Of a DNA stretch of 64,000 nucleotides, positions 1 through 13,480 are shown piece by piece. The notes below the pieces were generated by a model that ran no database searches, was not told the DNA's origin, and was given only the letters and a program-made list of their open reading frames with translations. Numbering within the stretch: the first letter of the stretch is position 1; each line of letters begins with the position of its first letter. Position numbers and translations under genes: made by a program. The stretch lies in NCBI RefSeq assembly GCF_018991925.1, contig NW_024748870.1, positions 3,879,936 through 3,943,935 on the forward strand. The letters are read 5' to 3'. The DNA comes from Homarus americanus (taxonomy: Eukaryota > Arthropoda > Malacostraca > Decapoda > Nephropidae).

Positions 1-774
1 GCGGCAGGGTGGTGACACATGAGACTCTTTACATCAGAGGCTTGTCATCAGTGCTTGCTGGGTAAATTGAAATTGCGACAACTTGGTTCTGGTTCTGAGA
101 CTAACACTCGCCTCAACAGGTCACCTCTATAAATACTGTACACCAACTTTTTGATAATTCTATATTTATTAACCTATTTACCTAAGATGGTACTATTACT
201 ATGCCTAATCTAGCCATCAACCATACTAGAGGATGAGACATTTCAGCCAGGTGTCTTGTTTTTAAGCCTTTTCCTTCAACCTTGTTTCTCGCTCTTACCA
301 AGACTAAAACTGACGCCACACATTTTTCGTGATCTCAAATATTTACGAACATAAAAGTTAAGTTTACTAATATTTGCCTTTCAGGTTTTTCCTCTCACCT
401 TGACCAGACTCACCTGTTGCCAGTGACGTCTTCCAAAGCCAAATTTAATTCACCTCTCGTCCAAAGTTTCGTCTGTTTACATGATTTACCTGTTCCATTT
501 AGTTTACGACTCGAGTGCGCCGCTAAAACAAGGCACAAAAATCACAAACATTACCACGACAACAATTCACATCAATAAACTCTTAACTCGTGCTCTGGTA
601 AACAATAACAAAGAACAAACAAATCATGTGACTAAAACAATTAAGATAAACAACAACAATAAACAGATCTCAAACATATTTCTCTTTCGGTAATCTATAT
701 TGTGCTTCTGTGGCTGACGGGCGACACTGCCAGGTGTACGAAGAAGCTGAGGTAGAACAGCAAAAGTCACTGTT
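1..774. other. Non-coding stretch, nothing recognised
   Basis: AT-rich unique-looking sequence. The only open frame above 60 codons (481-693) is low-complexity (Thr/Asn/Lys-rich) and resembles nothing I know. Confidence 0.5.
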
Positions 775-945
775 GGTATGTAGGGTCGTGTGGTATGTGA
801 GGTCGTGTGGTATGCGAGGTCGTGTAGTATGTGAGGTCGTGTGGTATGTGAGGTCGTGTGGTATGTGAGGTCGTGTGGTATGCGAGGTCGTGTGGTATGT
901 GAGGTCGTGTGGTATGCGAGGTCGTGTGGTATGTGCGGTGGTGTG
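775..945. repeat. 17-bp minisatellite, about 10 copies
   Basis: Unit GGTATGTGAGGTCGTGT repeats head to tail with T/C variation (GTATGTG versus GTATGCG). The His/Thr-rich frames across it on the minus strand arise from the repeat. Confidence 0.9.
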
Positions 946-1095
946 GTAAGGTAACGTGTGGTGGTAGTGACAGCATCAAGGAGGGGCGACACGCCTCACT
1001 AATGAGCTGCCAACCTTCCTCACCATACCTGTTCTCGGCAGGTGGTATGCGAGCGGCCCTGCCAGGTCGTAAATACATGAAGCAAGCAACAGGTG

Positions 1096-1247
1096 AAGGG
1101 AGGATAAGGCAGGGAGGGGAGGATAAGGCAGGGAGGGGAGGATAAGGCAGGGAGGGAAGGATAAGGAAGGGAGGGAAGGGAGAGAAGGATACGGCAGGAA
1201 GGGAAGGATACGGCAGGGAGGGAAGGTTAAGGCAGTTGGGAGGGATA
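1096..1247. repeat. Purine-rich imperfect minisatellite
   Basis: GGATAAGGCAGGGAGG-type units of about 16-20 bp, with the AAGGCAGG core drifting to AAGGAAGG and TACGGCAGG. Confidence 0.8.
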
Positions 1248-3005
1248 AAGGGTGTGGCACTTTAACAACACTGTGATGACCCCGGTAACAGAGTGCCGGA
1301 ACCTTCCTCATGACCATCTGGTTGACCTGTGCTCTTAATTATATACAAATGATCAGCATCTGCAGACAAGGCCCAGCCACACACGTCAAGACATTCTCTC
1401 GTGTGAGTTGTATTTCTTCCCGCATTCATTCTTCTGTATACAATATTAATACATATATACAGTATAGTTGTTAGAGCCCGGAGGAGGAGTCAAGAGCCCT
1501 GGAGGAGGCCATAACACAAGAGAGAGAGAATATGAGCCCCGTAAGAGTTCTCAGAGCTCCGGATGATGAGTCAGAACCAAGGAGGGAGAGTCATTGAGGA
1601 GTTACGAAAGACGCTGAAGAGAGCCGCCTCATGGGTGATGGAGATGCTGGTAATAACCCTCACTGCCCTCACCCCATACATCACATGAGACACTCCTTGC
1701 TGGGGTCGACCTCTCCCGTGTACCTCGGAGATGCGCCGCACCATATAGCGCTGATAATGCCAGAAAGGTTCCAGACAAGGGGTGAGTGGGCGGCCTCGGC
1801 TCAGACAACACCGTGGGAGGAGGAGAGATTTCGAGCGACTTTGATTAAGACCCCCGAGCAGCAAGAGGCACTGATAGGCGGGGGGCGCGTCTCATGGGTG
1901 AATTATTTCATCACTGTCAATACACTGGGTGTGGGTGTAACATTAACAAGGGTGTTCCGACTCAGAGGCTAACAAACATAAAGACAGAGCAACTCCCTCA
2001 GGAAGACGAGAGACAAAACAACAACTTAAGTGTTAATATGAAACACAAGACCTGCCTCAAGTACCCGGCGAGGAAATGTTTCAGAGATGTTCATGTACAC
2101 GGTTGACAATCGACATATTTATTACTGGACTGTCATTTTTATTATTGTCGTAAAGGAAAGGTCTCAGAAGACATGTAATTAAGGAATTATTGACCTTGAA
2201 AGACCTTGTGAAGTGACTGTACACTGACACACCACAATATACTTGAGGTCACCTTAAGATGTGTAACAGTGTGGTCGTTTTGTGTGGAGGAAGCAGTACT
2301 CACTTATCTAGCTCGTCATCGTCCATTATGGTGGCTGAGTGACAACCTGGAGAACCAATTTAGATTTCATCCTCCGTCACATGACACTGTGTTAAGTGTC
2401 TAGCTGACTCGGCAAGATTTCTGATTCGTATTATCGCCAGAATCTTTATTGACTTAACTTTAAAACATCTCATAATGTGGTCTCCAAACATGGTACCTAA
2501 CATCCATTACGAAGAGGTCAACACAAATGCGAGAATGGTACTGCTTCATTCGTCATTATTTAAACATAACCCAAGTATAAGCAATACCTTTGAAATAATT
2601 TGTACTTGAAGATGTTTACAAAAATCGAAATCTTGAGGTGCTTACTCTTTTATTACAATAAACTTACTCTAAAAAAAAAATCTTATCCTAGATCCACAGA
2701 CGCAGGTGGCACTAAGTCAACATCCCCCTGCACTGTGTTAAGAGACTCGTGATTACAATCTAGACTTGGCTAAAGTGTTATTCTCGGGATAATGGCTTCA
2801 ACATGCTTACAGCGACATCATTCATATATGAGTCTACAAATTCAGATGTTCCCAAAAAACTTACAAGAGCGTGGCTCCAGACATCTTTTATTAGGTGATA
2901 AGTTCCAAGTCTGGGGGAGCGAGGCGAGCAGCGGCAGCAGGACGGTGTGTGGTGCAGCTCCCGACCAGTTCCCGGGTCACCCCAGGACGTCGGTCCACTT
3001 CTCCT
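1248..3005. other. Non-coding stretch, nothing recognised
   Basis: Mixed-composition sequence without a recognisable gene, RNA or transposon. The open frames present (for example 1631-1972) show no domain or repeat-independent conservation signal that I can read. Confidence 0.4.
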
Positions 3006-3122
3006 AGCCTCCCTTCTTCCCTCCCTCTCTCAACCCTCCCACTCTCCCTCCCTCTCTCTACCCTTCCAGCCTCCCTCTCTCCCTCTATCTTTCCAGCCTC
3101 CCTTCCTCCCTCCCTTTACCCA
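3006..3122. repeat. CT-rich low-complexity tract
   Basis: Degenerate CCCTCCCTCTCT units with two near-identical CTTCCAGCCTCCCT segments. Confidence 0.75.
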
Positions 3123-3574
3123 ACCAGATCCCATTGTCTTCCGAACCATTATTGCCTCATTGTCATCCTCTTAACTGGACTAACATATGAACCCCATTGT
3201 ACTGTCCTCCTCACCTCACCTTGGAGGAACAAGTACGTGTTGGAAGTCACTCTTCCCCAAAACGTCATATACAGAAACCTTTCAATGAGTTTTAGAATAT
3301 TAGATCTAATATATTCTGCATCACCTGAAGAGCCTCCAACCAAGTTTATTTCACATAGGAATTAATCTCCCTATAATATTATTTGGGGGAGATGAGGTTA
3401 AGTTGGGGGAGATTAAGGATAAGTTATAATAAGATGGATTAGGTTAGGTGAGGGCAGCACAACTTAGGGTAAAATAAGCTAGGTTGGAGATTCTTCAGGT
3501 GATCCGATACTCTAAAAGAAATAATATTACCTCATTGCATTATACGAGGATAAGGCTTCAACCACTTACAGTAA
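3123..3574. other. Non-coding; weak TTAGG-like words
   Basis: 3385-3485 carries scattered GGTTAAG, GATTAGGTTAGG and CTAGGTTGG words that resemble a very degenerate arthropod telomere repeat. Nothing else is recognised. Confidence 0.35.
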
Positions 3575-4140
3575 ATGTGTGAGAGGTGTGTGAGTGGGCT
3601 GGTGAATAGTGAGAGGTGTGTGAGTGGGTTGGTGAACAGTGAGAGGTGTGTGAGTGGGCTGGTGAACAGTGAGAGGTGTGTGAGTGGGCTGGTGAACAGT
3701 GAGAGGTGTGTGAGTGGGCTGGTGAATAGTGAGAGGTGTGTGAGTGGGTTGGTGAACAGTGAGAGGTGTGTGAGTGGGTTGGTGAACAGTGAGAGGTGTG
3801 TGAGTGGGCTGGTGAACAGTGAGAGGTGTATGGTGGTTGGTGAACAGTGAGAGGTGTGTGAATGGGTTGGTGAACAGTGAGAGGGTGTATGGAGTGGGCT
3901 AGTGAACAGTGAGAGGTGAGTGAGGGGCTGGTGAGGAGAGGTGTGTGAGTGGGCAGTGAGAGGAGGTGTGTGGAGTAACAGTGAGGTGTAGGTGGGTTGG
4001 TGAACAGTGAGAGGTGTGTAGATGGGCTGTGTGAGAGGTATGTGGTGGGCTGGTGAACAGTGAGGAGGTGTGGAATGGGCTGGTGAACAGTGAGGTGTGT
4101 GAATGGGCTGGTGAACAGTGAGAGGTGTGTGAATGGAGTG
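3575..4140. repeat. 30-bp minisatellite, decaying 3'
   Basis: Unit GTGAGAGGTGTGTGAGTGGG followed by CTGGTGAACA (or TTGGTGAATA). The first nine or so units are almost perfect; from 3830 onward units gain indels. Because 30 is a multiple of three the array stays open as 'CVSGLVNSER' repeats, which is not evidence of a gene. Confidence 0.95.
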
Positions 4141-4146
4141 GTGCTA

Positions 4147-4147
<1 letters not shown>

Positions 4148-4225
<78 letters not shown>
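4148..4225. repeat. (CA)n microsatellite
   Basis: About 39 uninterrupted CA units directly after the 30-bp array. Confidence 0.97.
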
Positions 4226-4226
<1 letters not shown>

Positions 4227-4358
4227 CTCCTCTTGCCGCCATCTGTAAGCCCCACAACAAAAAACAAGTTTATGTAAACAAAAGATTATGTTAGCTTGTC
4301 TACAGAACATCTATTTATTTTCTTGTGTGTATTTTGGTTCTATTTTCTACTGCAGTTG

Positions 4359-4391
<33 letters not shown>

Positions 4392-4640
4392 TTTCTCTCT
4401 CCCACTGTCTTCCCTCTCTTCCTGTCCCTCTTTCTTTCTCTTGCTCCTCTCCCCGTCTTCATATGTCACTCTCCCCCTCCGTCTCCCTTCCCCCCATCTC
4501 TCCCTCTCTCCTTTTCTCTTTCCCTCTTCTCTCTTTTTCTCTCTCCCGTCTCTTCCTCTGTCTTATCCTTCTCTTCCTCTCTCCCCTCCCTCTCTTCCTC
4601 CCCCTCTCTTTCTGTCTCTCCCTCTCACCCTCTCTCTCAC
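4359..4640. repeat. (CT)n and CT-rich tract
   Basis: A pure CT run (4359-4386) grades into about 250 bp of CCCTCTTTCTCTC-type polypyrimidine. The Ser/Leu/Pro-rich frames here come from the composition. Confidence 0.9.
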
Positions 4641-4758
4641 AGAATTAAGTTAAGTGAGTGAGTGAGGGTGAAGAGTCAAGGGTAGAGAAAGTGTGTGTAC
4701 CCTTACTCAGTAAACATCAACAGACGACACTTACCACTTAAAATAGGAGAAGTGAACA

Positions 4759-4821
4759 CCAATCATAACCTTTTTCATCACAAGAGCCAATCATAACCTT
4801 AGATCTCCCACAAGAGCCAAT
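4759..4821 (+). other. Three spaced CCAAT words
   Basis: CCAAT occurs at 4759, 4787 and 4817, each followed by CA, and the last two sit in the same CACAAGAGCCAATCA context. They form a short degraded tandem of 28-30 bp. CCAAT is the NF-Y core, but no promoter, TATA box or gene is visible nearby, so a regulatory role is not supported. Confidence 0.25.
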
Positions 4822-6549
4822 CAAAACACACAAAGTTCGTTTATTAATTCTTCAGATAAGTTTTAACTGCCCTTTCGTATCAGAACCAAACTTAAAAGAT
4901 CGAATTCCTGTTTAAGTAATGACACGAAAATGTCAAGAAAAATATCTATAAACCATTGTTATTTTGATGGCAAATACTCGAAGTAAATTCATATCAATAA
5001 ACTGAATCAGTCGTTCACCCCAGACATTCTTCACCTCATACTTTCATCACCAAACAGTTGTAAACAGTACATGACATTACTAGTGTCGTAAGCCTTGTTT
5101 ACAGCCGCTGCCTCAATGACTATAAATTGTCCCCCACACTGCTCATGATAGCCTAAGCCTTAATGGGATAAATTCACTTTATATTAGCAGGTGATCGTCG
5201 AGTCTGGCCGGGTGTTGTGAGGGGCCTATAAAGATATGGGTGGGTGGGTGGGAGGTAACAGGACCTAGAGAGGGTTGATATTGCCTGGAGGAGTGAGGGG
5301 CCTGCCGCGCTATAAGTCTCAACTACAGCTGCCAGTTTTTGCCACCTGTCAGTGAGGTCATTCCTACATACACACTATGAGAGGATTAATAGAACACTCC
5401 GTTTATAAGATCACAGACGGAGGTTCATCTCGATAAAATGGCTCTTTTTTTTGGGGTCGTCATTAAGTTTCGCCCCTCGGTCACGCCTCGCTAAATTTAT
5501 TGGTTGTAAAGTGATGAATATTCGGTATATATTGTTATCAGGTTCAGTAATAAATTAAATAAATAAACAACAGATAGGTTAGGTTATGTAAAAGAATCCA
5601 CCTGGTGATTACGTCACTTCTATGATTTTTAACCAGTCGCCTGTTAATGGATTCCTAACTAAATATTCATGGCCTTGCATCACGTGTCACTTATCTCAAA
5701 GTTAAACTCACCTACAGTCATCCTCTCCCTCTCTGCTGTTCAACTGCTCTTGGATCATTAAACTGATTCCTGATTTACCTGTTTTATTTTTTTTTTTCGG
5801 TGTTGTCAAAAGAATAAAAATGTGGGAGCGGCAGGAGTTTGTCTGGGGCGGGGAGGTGTGTGTGTGTGAGGGAGCGGGGACACACACACACTAAAACCTG
5901 TACTGAATATCATTAACTTCACACACACACACACGCACGCCGCCTCCTTCACACGTCATACACAAGTTGGCTATTGACTACAAGAAACTGACGAAGAAGT
6001 AATGTAACACCTGCCTGGGATGATAAAAAATCTTAATGATATAATAATCTCAGGTCAAAAAGAATTAGATAGTAAACAAATCATATTATATCAGATAAAT
6101 GAAAAATAAATAAATGGCCATAGTCAGGTGACCGACGCCTCGACCTCCGTCCCCACCAGGCAGCGCTTAACCAATCACTTATTTTGTGGGATTAAATTAA
6201 TAGACAGCTTTACACACACACACACACACTAGTAAGTAAATAGATTAAACCATAATCTTTCGTTACAACAGGATACCATAACATGTGTGTCCGCCTCTCA
6301 CCCATTGCCTGTCTCCTCCACAAACGCTTCACCACATACCGTCGTCTTAACATGACCTGAACTTACACCATGTTTAATAATATAAAAAACTACCCCGTGG
6401 TGTGAGCACGGAGGAAAAACACTAACAAGATGGCTGGCAGAGGGACTTTTTTATTTATTTATTTACTTTAGTATGTTGGTTTTATTACCATCCAAACTTA
6501 GGTCGTGTAATGAAAGATGTTCAGTGATGACCACATGATGTGATAACAT

Positions 6550-6588
<39 letters not shown>

Positions 6589-9500
6589 GGAGTGGATCTC
6601 ACGCACCACAACGAGGATTAAAAATAATATTTATGGTCCATACTCTACTAACAATTCATCCCAACACTCCCCGTACACCGTAAAAGTCATGTGTGTGTTG
6701 GGAGGCGGGTGATGAAAGACGAGACAAACAGTCGAGGGTTTACATGAAAACACATGTGGTGGAGGTCAAGTGAGCAGAGATGTACCACTCCACTCCTCCA
6801 TAGTCTGCCGGGGTCGACACACAGGCACCAGTTAGTTCAGGTAGTGAAATGAATCTCTCTCGTGGACAGGGACTCTGACCACCTGCCAGGGATAGTAATA
6901 ATATTCTTCTACTTCTTGGAATGTTTCTACAGGGTGTTGAGGCTGTGATATACGGAGAGAGACGCTGTCGAGTGTAGCAAGCAAGAAACCTTAGCTGCTT
7001 GCAAGAACGAGGGAGGCGGAGGCGGTCTTAATGCACGGAAGAGTAATGGGACGGTCTGCAGGTTTCAACTATCTATCTGGACACAACAATTACTAAAGAC
7101 GAGGGAGTGAATTGTGTGTGACAAGGAGCCGAGAGAGAGAGATGGAGGTTTGGGCTGTAAGAAATGCTCTCAATGGTTCCAGTAAAGAGAGGAAGGGCAA
7201 GAGAGGAGGTTGCTGGTGTATGTAGGTTGATGGAGGAAGATGTTGGAGGTATACGGAGGCTCATGGAGGGAAGGGATGATGTTGAAGTTGAGACTAGGAG
7301 GATGACACAGGTGACCAATGGAGGGTTGGCTGGTCAGTGGATTAACGGAGATAAAAAAGTTACAGGAAAAATAAAGAAAATGTCAATGTTGTTGAGGAAT
7401 TGATGAAGTTTTCTGGAACCTAATCTAACTTAACCACTAGGATAAGGAATCCAATCCTAAGTGGTCCCCATCCTAGTGGGCTCCAGTCAGTATGATAAGG
7501 GTTAGGTTACGTCAGGTCTTAGGGACCATCTGACCTGTAACACCAAAATACGAAGCGATAGATGCAGGTCTAGATAAGTGGATAAATGGATCAATAAACA
7601 CGGCGGTAGATAGAAGAAAGGTGTGTCAAATCGATTAGATTGATCGCATAATAACCCCGGAATTATATGGCAACAGGTTCCGTAGAGGCAGTATGGACGG
7701 GGCACACAGTAGACCGAGTCTCGTAAACAGCATAGCAGTAATAACAGGTCGCGGCACCATCAATCAACCAGTCAGTCCTCCATGTGCTCTGATCTCGAGT
7801 CATCCATTGTATCACTGTCTTAAAAAACATTTGAATTCGACGTAAAGGAGTAATGAAGCCGCCATCAGCCACCAGAGGGAGGCCCCGTACCAACACCTCG
7901 GCTAGGAGAGTGAGTTACAAGGTCTGGGTCCATAATGTTCTCTGGCGCCAACTAAATGTCTTGGAATTCATGAAGCACTACCTTAGCGGAGGACACAAGA
8001 GCGTGTATAGTGTACCTTGAGGCAACACCCACGCCCCCCAGCTCCCCAACTCTCCTCTCAGTGATCCGGTCAGTGTAAAGACCACCTTAGTTGTCGTGGA
8101 CACTCCTTCGTTTATCCGTCGTGTCTCTATATGTGTCCCGTTAACCTCACTATTTTCCTCCTCCAAGAACAATAACACATATTACTTAAGACTTTGTTTC
8201 TCCACAGATCCTTTTAATGAAACGAATATTTAGTCTCGTGGTGTCCTTGTTGACGTCTCTACCGCCGCTCTTCCTGACACAACCAACATCTCTTTGTTTG
8301 TAATACCGAGTGTTATGGTGACGCCAGGCTTACATAACATCTTCAAGTACTCATGACGGTAACACAACAGGGTAATTGAGTTATTTACAACATGTGGTGA
8401 GACGGAGTTATATAACATCTCTCAGGGTTAAGCAGGGGGTAGGTTAGCAACTGTCAACACGTCAGCAGTAATACCTTGCCGCTTCCGTCTCTTCATCAAG
8501 CGTGTGGTTGGTGGTGGTGAGCCGTGCAGCACGAGGCTCTCATGTCTGGGAATGTTGCCGCTCTACAGACACCCCCCCCTACCCCCATCCACCCCCTCAG
8601 CCACCACGCATCCCCCCTTCTCCCCCTCAGCCACCACATAGTCACGGCGAAGAGGGGAGAGGGTCACAGGAGGAGGATAAGGAAGATTAACACCTTTTAT
8701 TTTGTATCCTCTTCGTTCTTCTTCCACCACCTGACCCACCAACCACCTGCAGCCCGCCACCACCAGCAGGTGATCACACGACTACTAAAATATACCCGCC
8801 ACAGGTAACAACAACAGACAGTCTATGAGCACACACTGGAGGCATGACGGACACACTAGTAACCGAAGGTAAAGTCCCGTATGAGAGGTCTTCTCACAGC
8901 CCACAACACACCCACACATTGTCTGCATGACCTACACACAGCTTGTCCTTCACCGGTCATGCATAAAGGATTTCCTATTGTATGCACACACACACAAACA
9001 CACACAAACACTTCAACACGTACACATAATACCCTTGTAATTTAACGTTCACGCTCACACACACACACACACACAACAATACAAACTATTCGAGAGTTTG
9101 TCATCCGGTGTGTCTCTGAGTGATGAGAAACATACACAATCTCTTCACACGACACACACACACACACACGTAACAACAACAACAAGCAGCACCTGGAGGA
9201 TCACCTGTGCTTCATACGTGCATCATTAAACCTACATCTGTGTCTATCAGGCCATTATATTACCCTGAGACTGGGTAACTCACTCTACTCCTCCGGCCAC
9301 CAGTGTACCGTACATTACTGCTTTACGACCTATGTGTATAAAGAAGGCGTATATGGGCCAAAACTATGATCAGTTCACGCCAAGTTTGAATCCCTGAACG
9401 TAACAACATACAACTTCTCAGGTGTGTTGGGGAGGCATGTGTGTAGTGAACCTGATTTATTTATTTTATTGATATACTGAAGGATCAGTTCAGGGGTTCA

Positions 9501-9604
9501 AAGTGGCAAAGACACTGTATATTAAGCCCACAGATACACCAAAACGTTCCCCTCACACATTTAAACACTAAAAATAAATAAACAGTTTCAAAACAGTATA
9601 GTGT
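4822..9604. other. Long non-coding stretch with short CA tracts
   Basis: No gene recognised. Short dinucleotide tracts lie near 5923-5936, 6213-6230, 6555-6584, 8986-9010, 9055-9076 and 9153-9170; C-rich sequence with two CCCCCTCAGCCACCACxCAT units lies at 8568-8640. Short GA-rich frames around 7164-7403 look compositional. Confidence 0.4.
6555..6584. repeat. (CA)n microsatellite
   Basis: About 15 CA units. Confidence 0.9.
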
Positions 9605-9732
9605 CACTTGTAAACCCCAGAAATGACTCCTGAACTCACTTGTAAACCCCAGAAATGACTCCTGAACTCACTTGTAAACCCCAGAAATGACTCCTGAACT
9701 CACTTGTAAACCCCAGAAATGACTCCTGAACT
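9605..9732. repeat. 32-bp tandem repeat, four perfect copies
   Basis: Unit starts CACTTGTAAACCCCAGAAAT and ends GACTCCTGAACT. Four copies appear identical by eye, which indicates recent expansion. There are no spacers, so it is not CRISPR-like. Confidence 0.95.
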
Positions 9733-9981
9733 CCGCCATCATCGCCACATTTATATTATCAAGATTTTAATAAGGGAAGTATTATTAATATTATACAAGA
9801 GTACACATTAACACAAGCATTATAAAAGGATCATCATACTGTATTTAACTAAAGTCAGCAAACAAATAAAACACAATATCCTAGAGTTAATTATGCGGTC
9901 AGGTTCAGTTTACCTTCACCTGATGCTGTGACGTACGCCTGCAGTAGGTGTCAATCCCACATACATAACAAATTCTATAAG

Positions 9982-9986
<5 letters not shown>

Positions 9987-10022
<36 letters not shown>

Positions 10023-10033
10023 CTCTCTCTCTC
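9987..10033. repeat. (CT)n microsatellite
   Basis: CT run with one CG interruption at 10020. Confidence 0.95.
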
Positions 10034-10292
10034 CTTGTACTCGTCATTAAATCCTGGTGTATGGGTGCGGGCGTGAGGCGTGCATAGACGTCATGGGCGT
10101 TTCCTTACACACATCATTGTCTATTTCTGAAACATAAACAGCTCACACACACACACACACAGTGGTTAAGGGTCACCCGCTGGGATGTTGTCTGTTTCTA
10201 CCACAAAATGTTTTCACTTTTTATTTAAGATTCTCAACGTACCCGACGTCCTTCTGGTGCCCGTGTCTTATTTATCTCTCCCTCTACACGTA

Positions 10293-10295
<3 letters not shown>

Positions 10296-10345
<50 letters not shown>
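10296..10345. repeat. (GA)n microsatellite
   Basis: About 25 uninterrupted GA units. Confidence 0.95.
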
Positions 10346-10348
<3 letters not shown>

Positions 10349-10569
10349 CCCACAATTTAACATTGGAAAACCGACCATAAACCATGTAGGACAAATTACA
10401 AGGCGGCTCACCTCACTATTAATGGTGAGGGAGACGTCCTGTACACCTGTGAGTCTGAAAAACCAGTGGCGGCGTCTGTGAGGCAGCCACACTGTCATTA
10501 CCTTATTCCTGAACGAGATTACCGTCACGGGTGTTGTCAGGAAGCTTCAGGTGACCCACGCAAGCTGAG

Positions 10570-10634
10570 AGGAGGGAGGGAGGGAGGGAGGGAGGGGGGA
10601 AGGAGGGGGAGAGGGGGCGGAGGGAGGGAGGGAA
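10570..10634. repeat. (GGGA)n tract
   Basis: GGGAGGGAGGGA-type purine run with GGGGG interruptions; it can form G-quadruplexes on the plus strand. Confidence 0.85.
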
Positions 10635-12540
10635 ATCCTATTACTCACCTTCTCTGGGATCAAACAATGGCAATCTGATCAGCACTCGGGTGGCAGCAGG
10701 AGCCCAACACGCTGCTGGTGGAAGCTGGGCTCGAGTTACCTTAGTGGCCTCTGGACACTGACTCAACCATCTCAAGTTTTAAGCTGGCCAACTGCAACAC
10801 TGTACACGGCCAGGCACAACACATCCTAAACTACTGTCACGCATAATAACATCCACTTGTCACCGACCATTATAAATTAAGAGTTTCAAAGAACGTTTTC
10901 CAGGACAATTTGATTCCTTATGAAAATACAAAATACGACCATAATAACTTTATCACTCTTAAGACGAGACATGTGTTAGTATTGGAAATAAGTATGCATT
11001 TTTTTTGTGTGAGTATGCATTAACTGTTTCCTCATGCCAGACTCTCGGTGCCAGCAGTGATCGACGCCTTCAACTTGGCTGGATACAAAAGGTCGATTTT
11101 TCCGCCCCAACATGCTGGTCAAGTTGGACGGCACCGTGAGATCAAAATTTCAGTGACGTAACAAAACAGTGTTGCGTAGCTTCATGGTGAGGAACTTGCA
11201 CAAATAATCTTGCCTGGCCTGACTCATCTTCAAAACACCATAAATCAGGCCAACAATTATTTATTTAAAACTAGGCTGTAATAACAGGGTCGCGCCAGTC
11301 CAACAACACGCAGGAAACATGATCCTGGCAGAGACGCCCACGCCCGTCCTCCCCGAACATATCTTATTATACATCTTTTGCTTTCTGTGCGACCAACACA
11401 ACAACCTACTCCACCATGGTTGCCTAACACTACAATTAATAAATCCTTCTGCAGAGTAGCGCCTCTATCGGCTCCATAAGAGTACAACTGTAACAGTGTT
11501 GGGCTCTAGAGGTCCAGTATCCCCGGGGCTCTAAGTAATAACTGGGATATATTACATAACATTAACCCTGAGGCTCTAAGAAAGTGTTATTGTTGGTCAC
11601 TGAGTGTAACAACTGCGGGGCTCTACGAGTGATAACGGCGACAATGACTTACAGTAACAACAGTAGGTCTTGGCCGCTCTTGTTATTATTCACCCTCCTC
11701 TCACCCCTCATGTATACAGTCCTCCCCACACCGCTAGCCTCCCTTAATGGTCCTCCGCCGTCGTCTTATATCTCTATACATCATACACCGCCCCTCCACG
11801 CCGCCCCTCCCCCTTCATCTTACGTTGCTTCTGCTTCCCTATGTGGGTCTGAAATCCTGTGAGAGCCTGATGAATGTATCTGAACAATTCTGAGGATTTC
11901 GTGCGACGTCCTGGTTGACCTGCACAACCCGAGTGGGTGAGTGTCTTCCTCCAGTCGCGTCGTCTTGTCGTCAATGCTGCAGTTCCTCCTCACCCCGTCG
12001 CTGCTGTTTCCCTTCACCCCCTCCCCCCCCGTCGTCGTCTCTACAGGTCCATCTTCACCCTCCGCCGCTGGTCATTACCAAGGGGGGGGGGGGGTATGGA
12101 TGAGGGTGAGAAGGGTAGACTTAGTGGCCGTCTTGACTAGTTTGTGGCGCTCGGCTGAAAGGTAATTTGCTGATTGCCTAGAGGCGCTCCAGGAAACGGC
12201 GTTGCCTTCTCCACCACCCACGAGTTGGCAATTACAGAGTTTTTTAAGACAGGCAATTTTAAAGTTGCACGCCAATTCGATAATCTGTCACGAAGTGATG
12301 GAAATGGGTCAGGTGAAGCCCAAGGATGTGTACATATAAAATGCGACGCCTCAAGTGTGTAAAGAATAGTTATCATGAGGGTGGTGGTGGAGGAGGAGGG
12401 AAGGTGCCCGAAGCTGCCAATCCACTCTCGCCGATTTATGCACAACTGTACTTCTTATATATTTAAATCTTCTTAAAAGATTTTAATCAAACTCGTGAAA
12501 ATGTCATTACGTTCAGAATATGATCAGAGTTAAGTTTCTG
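10635..12540. other. Non-coding stretch, nothing recognised
   Basis: Unique-looking sequence. A 13-G homopolymer at 12082-12094 is the only simple repeat of note. Overlapping short frames at 11584-12445 on both strands show no recognisable domain. Confidence 0.4.
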
Positions 12541-12672
12541 TAAGGCAGGTTAGGTTAAGTTAGGCTTACTTTAGATTAAATTGAATTAGGCTTAGTTAGG
12601 CTAAGATAAACTAAGTTCGGCTCAGTGAGGTAAAGTTAAGCTAAATTAGGTTAAGTTTTGGCTAACTTGGTT
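12541..12672 (+). repeat. Degenerate TTAGG-type telomere-like block
   Basis: Words such as GGTTAGGTTAAGTTAGGCTT recur with frequent TTAGG-to-TTAAG and CTTAG changes. The arthropod telomere unit is TTAGG; this is an old interstitial or simple-repeat derivative, not a working telomere. Confidence 0.55.
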
Positions 12673-12726
12673 AGTAGGTAATGATGCCAGAGTTATATAA
12701 CCTGAGCCAGACTATCCTCCGAGTCT

Positions 12727-13010
12727 GCCTCACCTCACAGTACCTGGTCTACCTCACCTCACAGTACCTGGTCTCCCTCACCTCACAGTACATGGTCTAC
12801 TTCACCTCACAGTACCTGGTCTCCCTCACCTCACAGTACATGGTCTACTTCACCTCACAGTACCTGGTCTCCCTCACCTCACAGTACATGGTCTACTTCA
12901 CCTCACAGTACCTGGTCTACCTCACCTCACAGTACCTGGTCTCCCTCACCTCACAGTACCTGGTCTACCTCACCTCACAGTACCTGGTCTCCCTCACCTC
13001 ACAGTACATG
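12727..13010. repeat. 24-bp minisatellite with 48-bp higher order
   Basis: Unit CCTCACCTCACAGTACCTGG plus TCTA or TCTC, about 12 copies. In the middle, two unit types alternate (ACATGG...TTCACC and ACCTGG...CTCACC), forming 48-bp dimers. An open frame (12681-13067) runs through because 24 is divisible by three; all the unit differences I see change an amino acid, the opposite of what selection on protein would leave. Confidence 0.93.
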
Positions 13011-13480
13011 AACCAACATTACCAGCCCGTCCCTCGGTCAGTGATCTTGAAGATGAGTTTTAAGTAAAGATGGGCAGTCTTATCCCTAGTTGTTGTGTGT
13101 GTGTGTCATCGACCTCTGCCTGCTGTTGTTCTATCATTAATCATGCAGTTGTCACAGTTGTTGGCGAGTGTTTTGTGTGGAGGCTTGGCTGGGTCGAGAG
13201 TTTATTAATATTCAAAGGTCAAAGGTCATGGTCACACAAACAGAGATACGTATCGCAAGGCGGCGGACAGTATAGCCGCTGGTCGCAACACTACCAGTGC
13301 CTCGTTCGTTATCTGGTTGACGCTGGTGTGCGTCATCTGACCACCCGAGGGTCTGTCTTCAACCCACACAACTAGTTATACAGTCGCCTCCACCAACAGT
13401 TCATTATGAATTAACATGTCCACTTTCCTCACTAACAAAAAGATTATATTTATTTTTATACAGAGTCACAGACTATGAGG

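Noticed and set aside
3558..4310. 250-codon minus-strand frame.
   Set aside because: It consists of (CA)n translated as Val/Cys plus the 30-bp minisatellite.
9340..9410. AAGTTTGAATCCCTG, loosely like a tRNA T-arm.
   Set aside because: No matching A box, acceptor stem or anticodon arm can be folded upstream.
9605..9732. Four identical 32-bp repeats resembling CRISPR repeats in length.
   Set aside because: The copies are directly adjacent with no spacers, and the context is eukaryotic.
12681..13067. 128-codon plus-strand frame made of YLVSLTSQ-type repeats.
   Set aside because: The 24-bp unit length keeps any frame open, and the unit differences I see are all amino-acid changing, so there is no sign of protein selection.
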